From Natronosalvus hydrolyticus (GTDB taxonomy: Archaea > Halobacteriota > Halobacteria > Halobacteriales > Natrialbaceae): a stretch of DNA of 64,000 bases. The stretch covers positions 1-64,000 of the forward strand of contig JAOPJZ010000009.1 of the NCBI GenBank assembly GCA_025517525.1. Reading direction: 5' to 3'. This document shows positions 52,774-62,527 of the stretch, piece after piece (position 1 is the stretch's first letter; each line of letters begins with the position of its first letter). Made by a program: the position numbers and the translations under genes. The notes under the pieces were generated by a model that did no database searches, was not told the origin of the DNA, and saw only the letters and a list, made by a program, of their open reading frames with translations.

Positions 52774-54138
52774 TCACCTCGAGCGCTGGTGCAATACCCA
52801 CCGGTCGACCAGCAACTCTCGGCCGTTATCGGTTTCTGCGAACTGCACGGGTTGTCTATCCCCGGTCGGCGTCAGTATCGAAAACGTTCCTTTCTCGAGG
52901 TCATCGGGAATCAGTGTCGTCCAGTTCCCGTCACCGATCGGGCCGTCGATACGCAGGCGCAGGGTGCCGCCTTCGGGTTCCACCGTCGCCGTTTTGATGC
53001 CGCGATAGGACTCGTACTCGCCGCTGAGTTCCTGAAACCGTTGCTTGCGGGCGAAAAACGGAAGTTCTTCCGGGTCCTCACCACATAGCGCGCCGAAGAC
53101 ACCTTTTCCGAGTTCTGCGAGGCCGTACCCCGGTGCCGTGTTCGCCAGCAGGGCGATACCGAGGTCGTGCTCCCGGCTGAATCCCGCGTAGGCCGTCGAA
53201 ACGGCAATTGAGCCGCCGTGGCCGACGAGCGATTCCCCAGCCACCGTTCGCGTTCGCCAGCCGTAGCCGTACGGGCCCGACGGCGTCTCCGCGTAGGCCC
53301 CGTACGCTTTTTCGAGCGTCGATTCCTCGAGCAAGCGATTCCCGTTGTAGCGTCCACCGCGCAGGTGAAGTTGCAGATACGACGCCATATCGGTCACGGG
53401 GGCGAGCAACCCGCCCGCGGCCGCGCTCTGTTCGCGGACGGGAACCGGCTTCGGCTCGAGGCCGTCGTCCGTCTTGTGATACGGCGTCATGCGGTCGTCG
53501 AACGCCTCGTACGTGGCTTCGTCGTACGTCGAACGGTCCATCCCGAGTGGCTCGAGGATCCGTTCGGTCACGAAGTCGGTGTAGGAGGTGTCGGTACACT
53601 GTTCGAGCAGCCACCCGATGAGGGTGTATCCCGAGTTGCAGTACATCCAGCGCTCGTCTGGTGATTTGGTTTCCTCACGTGCGCCCTCGATGTGGGCGCG
53701 GACGTCGGCACGCGTCCCGAGCGGGACGCCGGTTTCGCCGACTTCCATCTGTCTGGCGATGAGCGCTTCACTGGTGGCGAGGGAAGGGTAACCGGAGGTG
53801 TGACTCAGGAGGTGGTGGACGGTCACATCCGCTGGGATGTCGACCTCGAGTGCGTCTGCCACCCGCTGGTCGAGGTCCAGTTCCCCCGCGTCGACCAACA
53901 ACAGGGTCGCCAGTGAGGCAAACGATTTCGAGATCGAGCCGATGCCGTACACCGTTTCGGGCGTTGCAGGTGCGTTCGAAGACAGGTCGCGCGAGCCGTA
54001 CCCTCGAACGTACCGGACCCCGTCGCTGTCGGTGACAGCCAGGCTCAGCCCCGGAATGTCGTCTTCGTGGAGCCGCTCACGGAGGAGCGAATCGATCCTG
54101 TGGCGGGTTTCGTCCTCGAGTGTGTGACCGTTAGACAT
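52774..54138 (-). CDS. Class C beta-lactamase-like serine hydrolase
   Basis: 454 residues. The catalytic serine-lysine is in GSISKSFASL near 67-76, the Tyr-x-Asn in YCNSGYTLIG near 166, and the HGG triad in LVGHGGSIAVS near 306. A C-terminal beta domain of about 100 residues follows (lipocalin-like). Archaeal members of this family are D-amino peptidase or esterase-like rather than antibiotic-destroying enzymes; the substrate is unknown. No signal peptide. Confidence 0.87.
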   Translation of the reverse strand: MSNGHTLEDETRHRIDSLLRERLHEDDIPGLSLAVTDSDGVRYVRGYGSRDLSSNAPATPETVYGIGSISKSFASLATLLLVDAGELDLDQRVADALEVDIPADVTVHHLLSHTSGYPSLATSEALIARQMEVGETGVPLGTRADVRAHIEGAREETKSPDERWMYCNSGYTLIGWLLEQCTDTSYTDFVTERILEPLGMDRSTYDEATYEAFDDRMTPYHKTDDGLEPKPVPVREQSAAAGGLLAPVTDMASYLQLHLRGGRYNGNRLLEESTLEKAYGAYAETPSGPYGYGWRTRTVAGESLVGHGGSIAVSTAYAGFSREHDLGIALLANTAPGYGLAELGKGVFGALCGEDPEELPFFARKQRFQELSGEYESYRGIKTATVEPEGGTLRLRIDGPIGDGNWTTLIPDDLEKGTFSILTPTGDRQPVQFAETDNGRELLVDRWVLHQRSR

Positions 54139-54252
54139 GAGTTTGACGTCACACCAGTCCGGTAGAATTCTTTTGGTCCCCTACTCGAGTTTCCGGCAAC
54201 GCCAACGCAGACGTGAGGCCTTTTGGGGGCTGGCCGACGAACAGGAACGACG

Positions 54253-55917
54253 GTGGAGACGAACGGTTCTGACGACGCGGCTGGCTCGAGGGCTGGGTCC
54301 TCCAGCGATGGGTCCGATGCGTGTGATTCGGCGGGTGATAGCAATGAAGTCGATAATCGCGATTCGGACCACACTAGCGATGAGGTCGGTAATCGCGATT
54401 CGGATCACCCGCTCGAGTCGACGTCCTCCGAATCAACGCCCCTCGAGCCAACGGACCCCTCTGGCAAGCCACTAACTGACGGCGGCGTCGACGAGCGAAA
54501 GGGGATCGACATGACGACCGGGTCGATTCCACCGAAACTGGCCCACCTGGCCTGGCCGCTCGTCCTCGGCAATCTACTCCAGACGTTTTACAACCTGGCG
54601 GACATGTTCTGGGTCGGGCGCGTTAGCGCCGAAGCCGTTGCAGCCGTGTCCCTGATGTTCCCGCTTTCGTGGATGTTCGTCTCGACGGCGATGGGGTTGA
54701 CGGCAGCAACCATCGCACTCGTTTCCCAGCACGTCGGAGCGGGCGACCAGCGCGCGGCTGACCGGGTCGTCGGGCAGACGATTTTGCTCGCGATAGCGGT
54801 CTCGAGTGTGCTCGCGACGCTCGGTCTGGTATTCCGACGGCCATTGCTCGAACTCATCGGTGCGCGCGACCAGGTGTTCGTCGAAGCGCTAGCCTACATT
54901 GAGGTCATCTTTCTGGCGCTGCCGTTGACGTTTCTGTTCTTCGCGTTTCGCTCGTCTCTGCAGGGGGCCGGGGATACGAAAACCGCCATGTGGCTGGTCC
55001 TGATTTCGGCGGGCATCAACGTCGTGCTCGATCCGTTTTTCATCCTCGGTATCGGGCCGTTCCCCGAGATGGGGACTCGAGGCGCAGCTGTTGCGACCTT
55101 TATCGCCCGCGCGGTTGCGACGCTGGCTGGGGTGTATCTGTTGCTCGATGGGCGATACGGCGTTCGACTCAGACTTCGTGACCTCAAACCGAACCTATCG
55201 ATACAGCGGCAACTGATCGATATCGGCTATCCGGCGACACTCGACGGCTGGGCGCGCAGTTTCGCCGCCGTCGCGATGGCGGGATTCGTCGCCAGGTTCG
55301 GAGCCAACGCGACGGCGGCGTACGGCATCGTCGTCCGTTTGATGTCGGTAACGTGGTCGGTCGCAGGGGCGGTCGGTGATGCGACGGCGACCGGCGTCGG
55401 ACAGAACCTGGGGTCCCAGACACCCGACCGCGCCGCTGCCGTGGCGAAGACGGCGACGGCGGGCACGATCTTCTTTATCGCCGGGGTTGCAGGGCTGATT
55501 CTGGCGTTTCCCGCACAGGCAATCGGTATCTTCGTCGACGACACCGCGGTCATTGCAGAAGGTGTCGTCTTCTTGCGCATCAACGCCCCGTTCTGGGCAC
55601 TCTTCGCCGGGGTTATGGTCATTCAGGGTGCGTTCCGTGGTGCCGGGAACACGCGTGAGGCGATGGTGCTTTCCTTGCTCTCGCGGTGGGTGTTTCGCGT
55701 CCCCGTCGCACTCGTACTCGCGTTCGCGTGGACGGTCACGATTCCCGTCATCGGCATCACGCTCAGCGCCTTCGACTGGGGTGTAGCAGGTATCTGGTGG
55801 GCGTTCTCCGTCGGCATGGGCCTCTCGTTCGTCGTGGCGGTGCTCTGGTTCCGCCTGGGCACCTGGCGTGAGCGTGTCATCGACGAGGAAGAGGCGAAGG
55901 GTTCACCCACACAGTGA
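54253..55917 (+). CDS. MATE family efflux transporter with polar N-terminal extension
   Basis: 554 residues from the GTG at 54253 (a TTG at 54223 is possible). The first 80 residues are Ser/Asp/Glu-rich and contain a short direct repeat, EVDNRDSDHTSD and EVGNRDSDH, also clear in DNA. Twelve membrane helices follow, with MATE landmarks PLVLGNLLQTFYNLADMFWVGR in helix 1 and MQGAGDTKTAM-like QGAGDTKTAMWLVLISAGINVVLDP in the middle, and a second half-repeat (FRGAGNTREAMVLSLLSRW). MATE proteins export drugs or metabolites in exchange for Na+ or H+. Confidence 0.9.
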   Translation: METNGSDDAAGSRAGSSSDGSDACDSAGDSNEVDNRDSDHTSDEVGNRDSDHPLESTSSESTPLEPTDPSGKPLTDGGVDERKGIDMTTGSIPPKLAHLAWPLVLGNLLQTFYNLADMFWVGRVSAEAVAAVSLMFPLSWMFVSTAMGLTAATIALVSQHVGAGDQRAADRVVGQTILLAIAVSSVLATLGLVFRRPLLELIGARDQVFVEALAYIEVIFLALPLTFLFFAFRSSLQGAGDTKTAMWLVLISAGINVVLDPFFILGIGPFPEMGTRGAAVATFIARAVATLAGVYLLLDGRYGVRLRLRDLKPNLSIQRQLIDIGYPATLDGWARSFAAVAMAGFVARFGANATAAYGIVVRLMSVTWSVAGAVGDATATGVGQNLGSQTPDRAAAVAKTATAGTIFFIAGVAGLILAFPAQAIGIFVDDTAVIAEGVVFLRINAPFWALFAGVMVIQGAFRGAGNTREAMVLSLLSRWVFRVPVALVLAFAWTVTIPVIGITLSAFDWGVAGIWWAFSVGMGLSFVVAVLWFRLGTWRERVIDEEEAKGSPTQ

Positions 55918-56055
55918 CGCTCGTCGCTGGTGTGGATCTCTCCCTCGACCGATTTCTACCACTCTCGAGCGTGATCATAGCCGGATGGCGACGATACTGC
56001 CGAACGTAACAGGTTCCGGAATGTGGCGTACGGCCCGTTTGCAGCGGCCACAGAT

Positions 56056-56065
56056 GTTATATAAC
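56056..56065 (+). promoter_or_regulatory. TATA box of the histidine kinase gene
   Basis: GTTATATAAC, itself a palindrome, lies about 30 bases before the ATG at 56091; the mRNA is probably leaderless. Confidence 0.6.
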
Positions 56066-56090
56066 CCGACCGCCGTCTTTCAAGAAACGG

Positions 56091-58544
56091 ATGGTAGAAG
56101 GGTCGTTGTTTACCGCTGGACTCGTGATGGCGACAGTTTTATCGTTCGTTCTCGGCGGGATGACCTGGCAGTATCGCAAACGGCCCGGTGCAAAACCGTT
56201 TCTGTTGTTGGTGGCGGGACTCGCCATCTGGAGCGGTGGCACGTTTCTGGCCAGTATCGACCCCTCATACGAACGGACGCTCATCTGGTATCGATTCACC
56301 TATGCGGGTATCCCAACCGTCGTACTCGGCTGGTTCCTGTTCGCACTCGAGTTTACGGGCCGCGGAAACTGGGTCAACCGTCGAACGTTGTCCTTGCTAG
56401 CGATCGAACCCGTTGCCGTTCAGTTCGTTGTCTGGACACACGGCTGGCACGACTTGTTCTGGCGGGACGTCTCGGGTGACCCGCTCGAGCAGGCGGTGTA
56501 CGGCGACCTGTTCTGGATACATGCGCTGTATTCGTACGGACTCTTGCTCGTCGGGACGATCCTCTTGCTTTCGTTCGTGCTGTACTCGAAAACGCTGTAC
56601 CGAGATCAGGTACTCGCGATCATGGTTGCCATCACCATTCCGTGGGGTGCCAACATGGTCTACCTGTTTACCCCGTTCCGGGCCGATCTCACTCCGCTGG
56701 CTATCGGTGTCTCTGCCGGCGCCTTCGCCTGGTCGATGTTTCGGTATGGATTCATGGACGTCGTTCCGATCGCTCGAGAGACCGTCATCGACGAGATGAA
56801 CGACGGCGTGCTCGTCCTCGACCTCGAGGGACGGATCGTCGACCTCAATCGTGCCATCGTCCCGCTGCTCGAGACTGGTGAATCCGATGCCGTGGGGACA
56901 TCCGTTACGTCGACATTCGGACTGTCTCGAATGACCCCACTCGATTCCCAGACGCACACCACTGCGTGGTCGCCGTCAGCTGGTCTTGATGATGACTCGA
57001 ACGCGAATGCTGGCGCACTCGAGGCGTTTTTCGACGGCGACGTCCGGTCTGAACGGACGATCGAAATCGAGGTCGAACCGGAGGGGAACGCGAGCGAGAA
57101 TGCCGACGCTGACTCGGCGTCGAGTACTGCCGCCACGCCCCGATACGATGCGGGCGCGTCGGACGACCGATCACCGTCACAGGGTGTCGGGGAGAGAGGA
57201 ATCAAAAGCGACATCCGGCGAGAACTCGAGGCGGAACCGCCGGAAACCAGGAGCTACGCACTGACGCTCTCGCCGTTTTACGCCCAAAAAGAGTCGCTCA
57301 CGGGACAGTTGCTCGTGGCCCAGGACATCACCATCCGGAAACACCGCGAGCGCCAACTCGAGCGACTGGCTGACGAACTCGAGCGCCAGAGCAAAGAACA
57401 GGTAGCACTCATCGAAAACCTGCCCGGAATCGTCTACCGATTGCCGTCGGTGACTGCCGACTCGTGTTCGTTCGTCAGCCAGGCCGCCGAAGCGGTGACC
57501 GGTTATGGCCCAGAGATGTTCGAGTCGGGTGAGCGATCCTTGCACGAACTCATTCACGGTGAGGACCGCCAGCAGGTACTCGAACAGAAGCGAACGGCGG
57601 TAGCCAATGGGGAACGGTACGACGTAACATACCGCATTCGGAACGCAAACGAGGGTCAGCGCTGGGTTCGGGACGTTGGCGAAGGAATCGTCACGGGTGA
57701 CGGCGAACTGGCCTCGGTCGTGGGCGTTATTCTGGACGTGACCGAAAACAAAGAACGGGAGCAGTTGCAGGTCCTCAACCGAGTGTTACGTCACAATATC
57801 CGCAACGAGATGAACGTCATCAAGGGGTACGCGTCGATGGCGGCCAAACAGACGAGCGGGGAGGTACGCGACGGACTCCACATCGTCGAGCGCAAATCCG
57901 AGATGGTGATGCGAATGAGCGAAAAAGCGCGTATCGTCCAGCAACTGCTCGGGACACCGGCCGGTGCGAATCGTGGCGTCGACGTGTTCGGCGCGCTTTC
58001 GGACGCGCTGTACCGCCTCGACGACCAGCACGGTGACCGCATCCGCGGTCGCGTTTCCGTCACGGCGAATGGAGAACTCGATGCCCGTGCCGACGGCGAT
58101 GATCCCCTCAAACATTCCCTGCACGTGCACGGCTGTGACCTCCTCGCACTCGGGGTGTACGAACTCCTCGAGAACGCCGTCGTTCACGGTGGAAACGGGC
58201 CCACAATCGATATCACCGTTACCGGCGACGGAGAGACAGTCGAGCTTCGAATCGTCGATACCGGCCCCGGGATTCCCGACACCGAACGCGACGTAATCGA
58301 CGCCGGCCTCGAGTCGCCACTCGAACACGGTAGCGGCATGGGACTGTGGATCAGCCAGTGGATTTTGACTCCGTACGCCGATCTCACGTTCGAGAGCGAC
58401 GACGACGGCACGGTAGTCACCGTCTGCTTCGACCGATTCGACGACGAGCCAAAAGACGAGCAGACGGGCACCTCCGAGACCACGGCGCGGTTGACCTGGC
58501 CGCTCTCGAGCGAGGGCGACGTGGATGGCGCTGATCGGCTGTGA
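56091..58544 (+). CDS. Membrane histidine kinase with 7TM sensor and two PAS domains
   Basis: 817 residues. Residues 1-215 form a seven-helix sensor of the haloarchaeal histidine kinase N-terminal type. A PAS domain begins near 225 (VIDEMNDGVLVLDLEGRIVDLNRA) but is interrupted by about 120 acidic residues before its end (LSPFYAQKESLTGQLLVAQDIT). A second PAS runs about 440-555. The H-box is VLRHNIRNEMNVIKGY near 565, then a HATPase domain with ELLENAVVHGG near 690, DTGPGIPD near 723 and GSGMGLWI near 745. It would phosphorylate itself and a separate response regulator, not present here. Confidence 0.9.
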   Translation: MVEGSLFTAGLVMATVLSFVLGGMTWQYRKRPGAKPFLLLVAGLAIWSGGTFLASIDPSYERTLIWYRFTYAGIPTVVLGWFLFALEFTGRGNWVNRRTLSLLAIEPVAVQFVVWTHGWHDLFWRDVSGDPLEQAVYGDLFWIHALYSYGLLLVGTILLLSFVLYSKTLYRDQVLAIMVAITIPWGANMVYLFTPFRADLTPLAIGVSAGAFAWSMFRYGFMDVVPIARETVIDEMNDGVLVLDLEGRIVDLNRAIVPLLETGESDAVGTSVTSTFGLSRMTPLDSQTHTTAWSPSAGLDDDSNANAGALEAFFDGDVRSERTIEIEVEPEGNASENADADSASSTAATPRYDAGASDDRSPSQGVGERGIKSDIRRELEAEPPETRSYALTLSPFYAQKESLTGQLLVAQDITIRKHRERQLERLADELERQSKEQVALIENLPGIVYRLPSVTADSCSFVSQAAEAVTGYGPEMFESGERSLHELIHGEDRQQVLEQKRTAVANGERYDVTYRIRNANEGQRWVRDVGEGIVTGDGELASVVGVILDVTENKEREQLQVLNRVLRHNIRNEMNVIKGYASMAAKQTSGEVRDGLHIVERKSEMVMRMSEKARIVQQLLGTPAGANRGVDVFGALSDALYRLDDQHGDRIRGRVSVTANGELDARADGDDPLKHSLHVHGCDLLALGVYELLENAVVHGGNGPTIDITVTGDGETVELRIVDTGPGIPDTERDVIDAGLESPLEHGSGMGLWISQWILTPYADLTFESDDDGTVVTVCFDRFDDEPKDEQTGTSETTARLTWPLSSEGDVDGADRL

Positions 58545-58586
58545 TAGCGGTCTCGAATAAAAACCGAAAGCCAGTCGCCTGCTCCC

Positions 58587-60068
58587 TCACTCGAGTTCGG
58601 CGCGTAACAGGCCGTTGACGTCGCCCGGATCGGCGCTGCCGCCGGTTTTCTGCATGACCTGCCCGACGAGGAAGTTAATTGCGCCGCCTTCGCCGGCCTC
58701 GTAGTCGGCGACTGCGTCGGGGTTTTCCTCGATTGCTTCGAGGACGGCTGCCTGCACCGCATCGTCGTCGGTTTTCCCCAGCCCTTCGCGGTCGACGATG
58801 GTTTCCGGATCGTCGCGCTCGTCGAGCATCCCTCTGAGAACGACTTCCTTGGCGTTTTTCGCGGTGATTTCGTCGGTTGCGACCAGTTCGACGAGTGTCG
58901 CGATCTCCTCGAGGCGCCCCTCGATGTCGGTGATCTGCATGTCGCGGTAGTTGAGTTCGCCGAGCAGTTCGTCGGCCACCCAGGTCGCCGCCAGGTCTGG
59001 GTCGAACTCGCTGGCGACGTCTTCGTAGAAGTCGGCGACCTGTTTCGTCGAGGTCAGTTTCGACGCGGCTTCCTCGCCGAGGCCGTACTCGCTGGCGAAG
59101 CGCTCGCGGCGGGCTTTAGGCAGTTCCGGAATCGCGATTTCGTCTTTCCAGTGAGCGACCCGAAGCGGCGGGAGATCGGCCTCGGCGAAGTAGCGGTAGT
59201 CCTTCTCGGCTTCCTTTGAGCGCATCGAAACCGTGATACCGCGACTCTCGTCCCAGTGGCGGGTCTCCTGTTCGACCTCGCGACCGCGCCGGACGGCATT
59301 TTTCTGGCGCGTCTCCTCGTAGGCGAGTGCCTTTTCGGCTCCCTTGTGACTCGAGATGTTCTTGACCTCGGTTCGGTTGGCCGCCTCGAGATCTGCGAGT
59401 TCGATGGAGCCGTCGTCGCTGACGCGCTCGCCGTCGATGATAGAGAGGTTGGCGTCGACGCGCAGACTGCCGTCACGGCTCGCGTCGAACACGGCCAGGT
59501 ACTCGAGGACTTCCTCGAGTTCGGCCAGGAACGCCCGGACCTCCTTCGGACTGCGGAAGTCGGGGGCGGTGACGATCTCCATCAGTGGCGTCCCCGCACG
59601 GTTGTAATCGACCAGCGTGTACTCTGCGGTGTCGATGGAGCCACCGACGTGCTGGAGACTGCCGGGGTCTTCCTCGAGGTGGGCGCGTTCGATAGCGATG
59701 GTGTGGCGCTCGCCCTCGAGGGAGATTTCGAGTTCGCCGTCCTGACAGATCGGTTCGTCGTACTGGGTGATCTGGAAGTTCTTGGGCAGGTCGGGGTAGT
59801 AGTAGTTTTTCCGGTGGAATCGGGTTTCCTCCGGAATCGTCGCGTCGATCGCCTTCCCGATTTTGACGGCGGCTTCGACGGCGGCCTCGTTGAGGACCGG
59901 GAGGGCACCGGGCAGACCCAGACAGACGGGACAGACGTGTTCGTTCGGCCCGTCGGCAGGTGCCGTCGAACAGCCACAGAAGATCTTGGTGTTGGTTTCC
60001 AGCTGGACGTGCACCTCGAGGCCGATGACGGTGACGAGGTCCCCCTGCTGGACGGTTTGTGCGGTCAT
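58587..60068 (-). CDS. gatB: Asp-tRNA(Asn)/Glu-tRNA(Gln) amidotransferase subunit B
   Basis: 493 residues, the normal length. GatB marks: VIGLEVHVQLETNTKIFCGC, CPVCLGLPGALPVLN (zinc Cys), RKNYYYPDLPKNFQITQYDEPI, EDPGSLQH and DYNRAGTPLMEIVT, with the YqeY-like tail domain at the C-terminus (LVGQVMQKTGG). With GatA and GatC it turns Asp on tRNA-Asn (or Glu on tRNA-Gln) into the amide form. No other gat gene is in the window. Confidence 0.96.
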   Translation of the reverse strand: MTAQTVQQGDLVTVIGLEVHVQLETNTKIFCGCSTAPADGPNEHVCPVCLGLPGALPVLNEAAVEAAVKIGKAIDATIPEETRFHRKNYYYPDLPKNFQITQYDEPICQDGELEISLEGERHTIAIERAHLEEDPGSLQHVGGSIDTAEYTLVDYNRAGTPLMEIVTAPDFRSPKEVRAFLAELEEVLEYLAVFDASRDGSLRVDANLSIIDGERVSDDGSIELADLEAANRTEVKNISSHKGAEKALAYEETRQKNAVRRGREVEQETRHWDESRGITVSMRSKEAEKDYRYFAEADLPPLRVAHWKDEIAIPELPKARRERFASEYGLGEEAASKLTSTKQVADFYEDVASEFDPDLAATWVADELLGELNYRDMQITDIEGRLEEIATLVELVATDEITAKNAKEVVLRGMLDERDDPETIVDREGLGKTDDDAVQAAVLEAIEENPDAVADYEAGEGGAINFLVGQVMQKTGGSADPGDVNGLLRAELE

Positions 60069-60167
60069 TGCAGGCGGCTTTGACCCGCGGGCGCTAAAGG
60101 ATAACGGAGCGTCACTCGCGATACCGGCAGATTGTTTCGGGTCGAGGGTGCCTGGGGCGTCCAGGAA

Positions 60168-60395
60168 TCACTCGCCCGATTCATCCTCGGCCACCGCACG
60201 CTCGAGGCTCATCACGAACCCGAAGTAGGCGACGATGCCGGCGAGCATCAGCAGATAATACGCCAGGTCGGGTCCCTCGAGGACGCGAAAGAGGAGGTCC
60301 ACGAGGGTTACCCAGGCGATGGCAAACACGAGGTCCATGAGGATGCCCCACCGCTGTTCGCGGGCGGTCGTAATCCAGGTTCGGAGGTCGGTCAT
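60168..60395 (-). CDS. Small two-helix membrane protein
   Basis: 75 residues from the ATG at 60395 (MTDLRTWITTAREQRW). Two hydrophobic segments (ILMDLVFAIAWVTLVDLLFRVL and YYLLMLAGIVAYFGFVMSL) are followed by an acidic end. No recognised family. It lies 100 bases downstream of where gatB starts, in the same direction. Confidence 0.65.
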   Translation of the reverse strand: MTDLRTWITTAREQRWGILMDLVFAIAWVTLVDLLFRVLEGPDLAYYLLMLAGIVAYFGFVMSLERAVAEDESGE

Positions 60396-60600
60396 TCTCT
60401 CAAACACGGGTGGGTAACGCTGGTGAAAAAGTCTACCGACAGGAGGCCCTGGCGCTCGAGTATCTTGATACGAAATGTGAAGTAAAAGACTATGTTTTGC
60501 TATGATTATTGAAGTTATTGGGCTCCCAGCGTCGAAAACCGATGTCCCTCGAGACACGGAAAACGAAACCGCCTAACCGACCCCGGCGATGAGTAGGGGT

Positions 60601-61155
60601 ATGCACGGACACGACAGTCCAGCCGTCGTCGTCCTCCGACTCGGTCACCGACCCGGCCGGGACGAACGGATGACGACCCACGTCGGCCTGACCGCTCGAG
60701 CGCTCGGTGCCGACCGCGTCCTGTTGCCGGACAACGCCGGCCAGTCTCTCGAGACCGTCGCCGATATCACCGACCGCTTTGGCGGGCCGTTCGAGGTCGA
60801 ACTTACCGATTCCCCGTACGGTGTCGTCCGCGGGTGGGACGGCGTCGTGGTCCATCTCACGATGTACGGCGAGCGCGTACAGGACGTCGAAGCCGACATC
60901 CGGTCGGCCCATTTCGAGACCGGAAAACCGCTTTTGATCGTCGTCGGCGCGGAGAAAGTTCCCTTCGACGTCTACGAGGAGGCCGACTGGAACGTCGGGG
61001 TCACCAACCAGCCCCACTCAGAGGTCGCCAGCCTGGCCGTCTTTCTCGACCGGCTGTTCGAGGGACGCGAACTCGAGTGCGAGTGGGAAGACGCCGAAAA
61101 ACGGGTCTTTCCGACGGAGACGGGAAAGCGGGTCGAGTCCGTGTCCGAGGAGTGA
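60601..61155 (+). CDS. trm56: tRNA (cytidine-56-2'-O)-methyltransferase
   Basis: 184 residues. LRLGHRPGRDERMTTHVGLTARALGA is the N-terminal family signature; PLLIVVGAEKVPFDVYEEADWNVGVTNQPHSEVASLAVFLDRL contains the knotted SAM-binding region of SPOUT methylases. Trm56 methylates C56 in the T loop of archaeal tRNAs. The acidic tail is typical for haloarchaea. Start chosen at 60601, the ATG nearest the conserved domain. Confidence 0.93.
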   Translation: MHGHDSPAVVVLRLGHRPGRDERMTTHVGLTARALGADRVLLPDNAGQSLETVADITDRFGGPFEVELTDSPYGVVRGWDGVVVHLTMYGERVQDVEADIRSAHFETGKPLLIVVGAEKVPFDVYEEADWNVGVTNQPHSEVASLAVFLDRLFEGRELECEWEDAEKRVFPTETGKRVESVSEE

Positions 61156-61208
61156 TCGCGCGACAGAGGAGTAATCTCTGAGGTGAGAGGGTTCGTTCGT
61201 TCGTTCCC

Positions 61209-61862
61209 TCATTCCGAACGCTCAGGCGGGCCGCTGAACGGTCGCCACAGTCGGGCGAGGGCATCCTCGAGTAAACTCGAAGGGCCCATTTTCGATGCCT
61301 CGACGGTGTATCGCCCGTCGGTACAGCTGATCGGACTGTCGCGCTCGAGATCTCGAAGTCGTGTCTCGACGGTCGCTCTCGAGAGCTCGGTTTGGTCGGC
61401 GATCTGTGCCGGGGTGCGTGGTGTGTTGGCCTCTTGGAGGACGGCGAGGATGGCTCGGCCGTCCTCGAGCTTTTCCGTCGTTTCTGCGGTACGCAGATGG
61501 GCGTCGTTCGTCGCTCGTTCCGTCGGCTCCTCACTGTCACTGTACCGATAGGCGTACAGCGAATCGAAGATGAGCCAGAGTGCGGGTGGAATCAGTAGCG
61601 CGAGGAGCCACGACTGCAGGATGATCGAGAGGGTTACAACTCCCAGTGTACCCATCACTCTAATTCCCAGGTCGAGAAGCGCCTCGTCGTAGCCACGGAT
61701 CGACCAGACCGCTCGAGTCACGCCGAGCCCCACGAGGACGGCGACCACGATCAGGACAGTGATCCAGCTGGTTTCGAAGACGAGTGCCAGAATCGCGACG
61801 ACGAGGGCGAGCGTGAGGAGATTGAGTTCCTCGAGGAGAGCTGCGCCGAACGACTGGGTCAT
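61209..61862 (-). CDS. Membrane protein with C-terminal winged helix
   Basis: 217 residues. Four hydrophobic segments lie in the first 110 residues (LLTLALVVAILALVF; TVLIVVAVLVGLGVTRAV; VMGTLGVVTLSIIL; WLLALLIPPALWLIFDSL). The C-terminal 80 residues read as a winged helix: RAILAVLQEANTPRTPAQIADQTELSRATVETRLRDLERD. The combination suggests a membrane-held transcription regulator or a sensor whose wing domain binds DNA near the membrane. It converges with trm56. Confidence 0.75.
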   Translation of the reverse strand: MTQSFGAALLEELNLLTLALVVAILALVFETSWITVLIVVAVLVGLGVTRAVWSIRGYDEALLDLGIRVMGTLGVVTLSIILQSWLLALLIPPALWLIFDSLYAYRYSDSEEPTERATNDAHLRTAETTEKLEDGRAILAVLQEANTPRTPAQIADQTELSRATVETRLRDLERDSPISCTDGRYTVEASKMGPSSLLEDALARLWRPFSGPPERSE

Positions 61863-61999
61863 ACAGGAGGCGTTTGTCGTCCCGGCTGAAAAGGTATCGT
61901 CTCTGCTGTGAGTCTCACCGTACCGTCACCATCACGGGACGGACTGCTCCCCGAACCGAGTGACAAGACTTAATGGCTGTATGCGATTATTACAGGCTA

Positions 62000-62527
62000 A
62001 TGGCTTTTGAGGACCTGCTCGAGGATCCGGTCATCCAGAAGTACTTACACGAGCTCGTCGGTCCAAAGGGGATGCCCGTCGCGGCGGCACCGCCGGACGG
62101 GGAAGTAACCGACGAGGAACTCGCCGAAGAGCTGGATCTCGAGCTCAACGACGTTCGACGCGCGCTGTTTATCCTGTACGAGAACGATCTCGCAACCTAC
62201 CGCCGACTGCGTGATGAGGACTCGGGGTGGCTCACCTATCTCTGGACGTTCGAGTACGACAACATCCCAGAAAACCTCGAGGAGGAACTGTATCGCCTCC
62301 ACGAGGCGCTCGAGGAACGGCGCGAGTACGAACAGAACCACGAGTTTTACCTCTGTGAGATTTGCTCGATTCGATTCGAGTTCGGCGAAGCGATGGACTT
62401 CGGATTCGAGTGTCCCGAGTGTGGATCGCCACTCGAGTCGATGGACAACAACCGACTCGTTCACGCAATGGACTCGCGACTCGACGAACTCGAGGACGAA
62501 CTCAATATCGACGTACGGGCGAACTAA
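62000..62527 (+). CDS. tfe: Transcription initiation factor E (TFE)
   Basis: 175 residues from the ATG at 62000. The N-terminal extended winged helix (TDEELAEELDLELNDVRRALFILYENDLATYRRLRD) binds the polymerase clamp and promoter DNA, and the C-terminal zinc ribbon is YLCEICSIRFEFGEAMDFGFECPECGSPL. TFE stabilises open complexes at archaeal promoters. Its stop overlaps the start of the DUF2110 gene by one base (TAATG), so the two are made together. Confidence 0.95.
   Translation: MAFEDLLEDPVIQKYLHELVGPKGMPVAAAPPDGEVTDEELAEELDLELNDVRRALFILYENDLATYRRLRDEDSGWLTYLWTFEYDNIPENLEEELYRLHEALEERREYEQNHEFYLCEICSIRFEFGEAMDFGFECPECGSPLESMDNNRLVHAMDSRLDELEDELNIDVRAN

Noticed and set aside
52774..54138. Antibiotic-resistance beta-lactamase
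   Set aside because: The fold and catalytic residues are shared by many peptidases and esterases; no signal peptide, and archaea have no peptidoglycan target.
54840..54900. CTAG at 54888 as a sign of foreign DNA
   Set aside because: A single site within a normal MATE gene is not evidence of transfer.
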